7,248 nucleotides of DNA from an uncultured Treponema sp. GTDB taxonomy: Bacteria; Spirochaetota; Spirochaetia; Treponematales; Treponemataceae. How positions within the stretch are numbered: the stretch's first letter is position 1; the number at the start of each line of letters is the position of its first letter. Made by a program: the position numbers and the translations under genes. The stretch covers positions 1 through 7,248 of the forward strand of contig CAMNGY010000071.1 of NCBI GenBank assembly GCA_946538795.1, read 5' to 3'. Under the pieces are notes generated by a model that was given only the letters and a program-made list of their open reading frames with translations, did no database searches and was not told the DNA's origin. This document shows positions 4,562 to 7,248 of this stretch, one piece after another.

Positions 4562-6381
4562 AAGACAAGAATTGGATAAAAAAGATATATGTGGCGGCGG
4601 CGGCCGTCATATCCGCAATCACGCTGGCGGGGATTCTTCCTCCCATACGGAGGGGGGCCATCCAGTATATAGCGGACAACTACATGCACCGGCCCCTGAA
4701 CATGACCTACTGGATGCAGCAGCTGCTGGCGCTCTTCTTCCTCGCTTTCATCCTGAACATCCTTGTTTTCCTGGCGGTCATGACGACAACAGGACGGAAA
4801 CTGGTAAAGGAGCTTTCCTGCGAGATGAAGGGCAAGGCACTGTCCGTATATGCGGACAAGAAGCCCATCCTCATTTTCTTCGCGCTGTTCAGCTTCGCCA
4901 TGCTCACCGTGTTCCGGGCAGACTATTACTACGGAGGGGCGGACGACCTGTTCCGGGCCATGACGGGAGAGCGGGCTTGGCGCAACTTCTACCGCTACGT
5001 GTCCCACTTCATGTCCATCTTCGTCCACACCAGCCCAAAGATATTCGACATAGCCCCGCTCACGCAGCTGATGGCCCTGCTGATCATGGCCACGGTGACG
5101 GTCATGCTTATACGGATTGCGGTTCCCGGTCAGGGGGCCGCGGGCAGCAGGCTCTCCCCGCTTATATACCTGGCGGGGCTTCCCGTCTGCATCTACCCCT
5201 ATTTTCTGGACAACCTCTCCTACCGCTACGATTCCCCATACATGGCCCTGTCGGTCCTGTTCAGCGTGCTGCCCTTCCTCTTCACGCACCGGCTCCGCTA
5301 CTTTGCCCCCGTGTCCCTGGTAAGCCTTTTTCTGATGTGCCTTTCCTATCAGGCAGCCTCGGGTGTATACATCGTAGTCTGCGCTTTCTGCGTGTTCAGG
5401 ATGTGGAGCCAGGAGAACCTGGAGCTGAAACGCATTTTCCTTTTCATCCTCACTTCAGTCGCCTGCTACATGATTTCGCTCGTCATATTCTTCACCCTGT
5501 TCAACGTGCAGCCCACGAGCGCGTCCTACGTTGACAAAAACGTGGACATGTCCGCCTTTGCGAGCAACGTGCAGTCCTATCTGTGGCAGCTTTCCTACGA
5601 CATAGGCCACAGCACCATAAAACTGTCGCTCATCCTGCTCATACCCCTCTTCATCGCCTCTTCATGCATTGCCAGCCGCAGGAGCAAGGCGCAGACAATC
5701 CCCGTAGCCCTGCTGCTCCTAGCATTCTGCTCTGTCTTCTCCGCGGGGGCCTTCCTGGCAATGGGCCGTCCCCTGTGGGAGCCGAGGTCAAAGTTCTCAT
5801 TCGGCATACTCGTCGGGCTCGCTTCCATCTGCTGCACCGCCTGGACCGCAGGAAAGGCAACCGCCGCAGGAAAGGCAACCGCCGCAGGACCCGGCAAGAT
5901 ACCCGCCCGCCACCGCCTTCTGACCTGCTTCAGCCGGGCGGCAATCCTGCTCCTCGCATACAGCTGCGTCACCTTCTCCTTCGCATTGGGCAATGCACAG
6001 GCATCCCAGAAGAAATACACGGCATTCAGGCTCGCCCTCCTCATGGAGGACATGGCCCATCTGGTCCCGGAAGAGAAGGACGACATCCACATATACACGC
6101 TCAGCAACATCGGTTTCACAAAGATTGTAAGCAACCTCGCCGACACATACCCCGTCACCCTTCACATGATAGAGCTGATGGGCGGGCACGGCGTGATTTT
6201 CGCCATGCAGGACTACGGCTTTGGCAGCCGGCCCAAGACGGGCCGCTACAGCACGCCCAAGCCCTCGCTGGACGGCCTGAACCTTGCGGCAGACTGCCAG
6301 TACCATTCGATATACGAGGATGCGGACGAAAACAGCTTCTACATACTGTTCAAGGAGCCGGCCATAACCCTCAGGGAGTAA
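4558..6381 (+). CDS. GtrII-family membrane glucosyltransferase (paralogue 2)
   Basis: A 607-aa multi-pass membrane protein, clearly paralogous to gene 1. The N-terminal membrane segment is followed by an outer loop with GGADDLFRAMTGE (D129-D130), then FVHTS, FDIAPLTQ (163-170) and NLSYRYDSPYMALS (core from 222), the same blocks in the same order and spacing as gene 1. More membrane helices follow, and a soluble C-terminal domain of about 126 residues from near 482 that is much less conserved between the two. As in GtrII proteins it should transfer a sugar from a polyprenyl-phosphate donor outside the membrane. The start overlaps the gene 3 stop (ATGA). AGGTGG (4548-4553) is a plausible ribosome site, and the purine run continues to the ATG. 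An in-frame 18-bp duplication lies in the loop before the last membrane helix (residues 431-444). No frameshift or missing motif is seen. Confidence 0.87.
   Translation: MKDKNWIKKIYVAAAAVISAITLAGILPPIRRGAIQYIADNYMHRPLNMTYWMQQLLALFFLAFILNILVFLAVMTTTGRKLVKELSCEMKGKALSVYADKKPILIFFALFSFAMLTVFRADYYYGGADDLFRAMTGERAWRNFYRYVSHFMSIFVHTSPKIFDIAPLTQLMALLIMATVTVMLIRIAVPGQGAAGSRLSPLIYLAGLPVCIYPYFLDNLSYRYDSPYMALSVLFSVLPFLFTHRLRYFAPVSLVSLFLMCLSYQAASGVYIVVCAFCVFRMWSQENLELKRIFLFILTSVACYMISLVIFFTLFNVQPTSASYVDKNVDMSAFASNVQSYLWQLSYDIGHSTIKLSLILLIPLFIASSCIASRRSKAQTIPVALLLLAFCSVFSAGAFLAMGRPLWEPRSKFSFGILVGLASICCTAWTAGKATAAGKATAAGPGKIPARHRLLTCFSRAAILLLAYSCVTFSFALGNAQASQKKYTAFRLALLMEDMAHLVPEEKDDIHIYTLSNIGFTKIVSNLADTYPVTLHMIELMGGHGVIFAMQDYGFGSRPKTGRYSTPKPSLDGLNLAADCQYHSIYEDADENSFYILFKEPAITLRE
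5848..5889 (+). repeat. in-frame 18-bp tandem repeat inside gene 4
   Basis: An 18-bp unit (5848-5865) is repeated exactly at 5866-5883, and its first six bases recur at 5884-5889. It encodes AGKATA twice and then AG (residues 431-444). The unit is a multiple of three, so gain or loss of copies keeps the frame. It lies in the loop before the last membrane segment; gene 1 has an unrelated sequence at that place. It was probably produced by recent slippage, since the copies are identical at the DNA level. Confidence 0.9.
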
Positions 6382-6386
6382 CGCGG

Positions 6387-7248
6387 ATGACACTTTCCAT
6401 CAGCTTTTCCAAGCCCGTCAAGAATGTGGCGGAAATTCTTGGCAAGCCATACATGAAAATCCGCGTCTGGCGCAAACCGGGAGCGGGACTTGCGGCCAGC
6501 TCCGGAAAAAACGCCTCTTACGACGCGGAATTTTTCACGCAGACGCAGTCCTTCCGCAGGACATTCACGGAAGCGGAGCTGGACGCGTTCAAGCAGGAAC
6601 ATACGGGGAAAACATTCAGGTCCGTAGTGGAACGGACGGAATCCCAGGAAATCACGACGCTGGCAAACCGGCACGGCGAAGCACGGACTTTCTCCCGCCC
6701 GCTCAGGAATCCATCCCCTCCGTCCTTCGCATCAAGCGCGGACAGGAAGAAGAGATACATAATAGAAGAAAACACCCCCGTTCCCTTCCTGGTGCGGCTG
6801 GGTGTCATGACAAAAGAAGGCAAAGTAGTCACAAGGAAATACGACAAATTCCGGCAGATAAACCGCTTTCTGGAATACATCGACGACATTCTGGAGGAGC
6901 TGACCGAGCGGGCGACGGAAGGCAAAGGCTTCTCGCCTGAACGCCCCCTGCGCATTGTGGACTTCGGCTGCGGGAAATCTTACCTGACATTTGCCGCCTA
7001 CCACTTCCTGACGGAGCTGCGGCACATAGACACCGACATCACCGGCCTGGACCTTAAGGAGGACGTGATTGCGGACTGCCAGAAGCTGGCGGAAGAATCA
7101 GGCTGCACCGGCCTCCGCTTCAAGCTGGGCGACATAGCCCGCTATTCGGACACGCACAAGCCAGACATGGTTGTGACGCTCCACGCCTGCGACAAGGCGA
7201 CCGATTACGCCCTGGACTGGGCGGTACGGCAGGGAGCGGCGGCCATAT
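6387..7248 (+). CDS. class I SAM-dependent methyltransferase (Methyltransf_32-like), cut by the right edge
   Basis: At least 287 residues are visible before the window ends; no stop is reached, so the gene is partial here. The N-terminal ~115 residues are a poorly conserved region. Then comes a block typical of this family, KKRYIIEENTPVPF (from K121) leading into LGVMTKEGKVVTRKYDKFRQINRFLEYIDDIL (138 onward). The SAM-binding motif I is IVDFGCGKSYLTF (D192-K197), with the acidic motif II in ITGLDLKED. A downstream block VTLHACDKATDYAL (H266, C268, D269) is characteristic of Methyltransf_32. The substrate is unknown; family members are suspected rather than proven to act on RNA or protein. The ATG at 6387 has AGGGAG (6373-6378) eight bases upstream and begins five bases after the gene 4 stop, so it is probably cotranscribed. 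A direct role in glycan synthesis is not evident. Confidence 0.85.
   Translation, partial: MTLSISFSKPVKNVAEILGKPYMKIRVWRKPGAGLAASSGKNASYDAEFFTQTQSFRRTFTEAELDAFKQEHTGKTFRSVVERTESQEITTLANRHGEARTFSRPLRNPSPPSFASSADRKKRYIIEENTPVPFLVRLGVMTKEGKVVTRKYDKFRQINRFLEYIDDILEELTERATEGKGFSPERPLRIVDFGCGKSYLTFAAYHFLTELRHIDTDITGLDLKEDVIADCQKLAEESGCTGLRFKLGDIARYSDTHKPDMVVTLHACDKATDYALDWAVRQGAAAI

Noticed and set aside
4489..5289. 266-residue - strand frame over the gene 3/4 junction
   Set aside because: Low-complexity, His/Arg/Glu-rich translation without any domain; a shadow of genes 3 and 4.
4542..5534. 330-residue + frame overlapping gene 4
   Set aside because: It is rich in Pro, His, Arg and Gly with no domain, typical of a shifted reading of the real gene, whose membrane motifs match gene 1.

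Overview
The window is a gene-dense, GC-rich stretch of bacterial DNA with all genes on the + strand: four genes for building or decorating a cell-surface glycan, followed by the start of an unrelated-looking SAM-dependent methyltransferase. Heavy use of ATA (Ile) and AGG (Arg) codons despite the high GC, the GtrII-type membrane proteins and the type of methyltransferase suggest a host-associated or gut anaerobe. A treponeme-like spirochaete is my best guess and a clostridial Firmicute the main alternative. No taxonomic marker gene is present, so this is a weak inference.

Layout. Positions 1-131 hold a 22-bp tandem repeat array that runs off the left edge, followed by a possible terminator (121-161) and a promoter region (227-265). 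Gene 1 (275-2032) is a multi-pass membrane protein of the GtrII glucosyltransferase type. A 115-bp gap with paired short repeats leads to a strong promoter (2111-2139) and gene 2 (2148-3323), a GT4-family glycosyltransferase that appears to be read from a leaderless mRNA. A second gap carries a near-copy of that promoter (3349-3377) and then gene 3 (3395-4561), a GumK-like (GT70-like) glycosyltransferase. Gene 3 overlaps gene 4 (4558-6381), a second GtrII-type protein paralogous to gene 1, by four bases. Five bases after gene 4 begins gene 5 (6387 to the right edge), a class I methyltransferase.

How they fit together. Genes 2 and 3 look like cytoplasmic enzymes that extend a lipid-linked glycan from nucleotide sugars. 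Genes 1 and 4 look like integral membrane enzymes that add sugars on the outer face of the membrane from a polyprenyl-phosphate-sugar donor, as in GtrII systems. The donor synthase (GtrB type) and flippase (GtrA type) are not in this window. The most distinctive signal is regulatory. Genes 1, 2 and 3 each have a predicted sigma70-type promoter placed so close to the coding sequence that the mRNA leaders would be only about 0-20 nt. Two of the promoters share an 11-nt motif starting at -35 with identical spacing to the -10. In genes 1 and 3 the longest open frame extends upstream into the promoter, so I moved both starts downstream.
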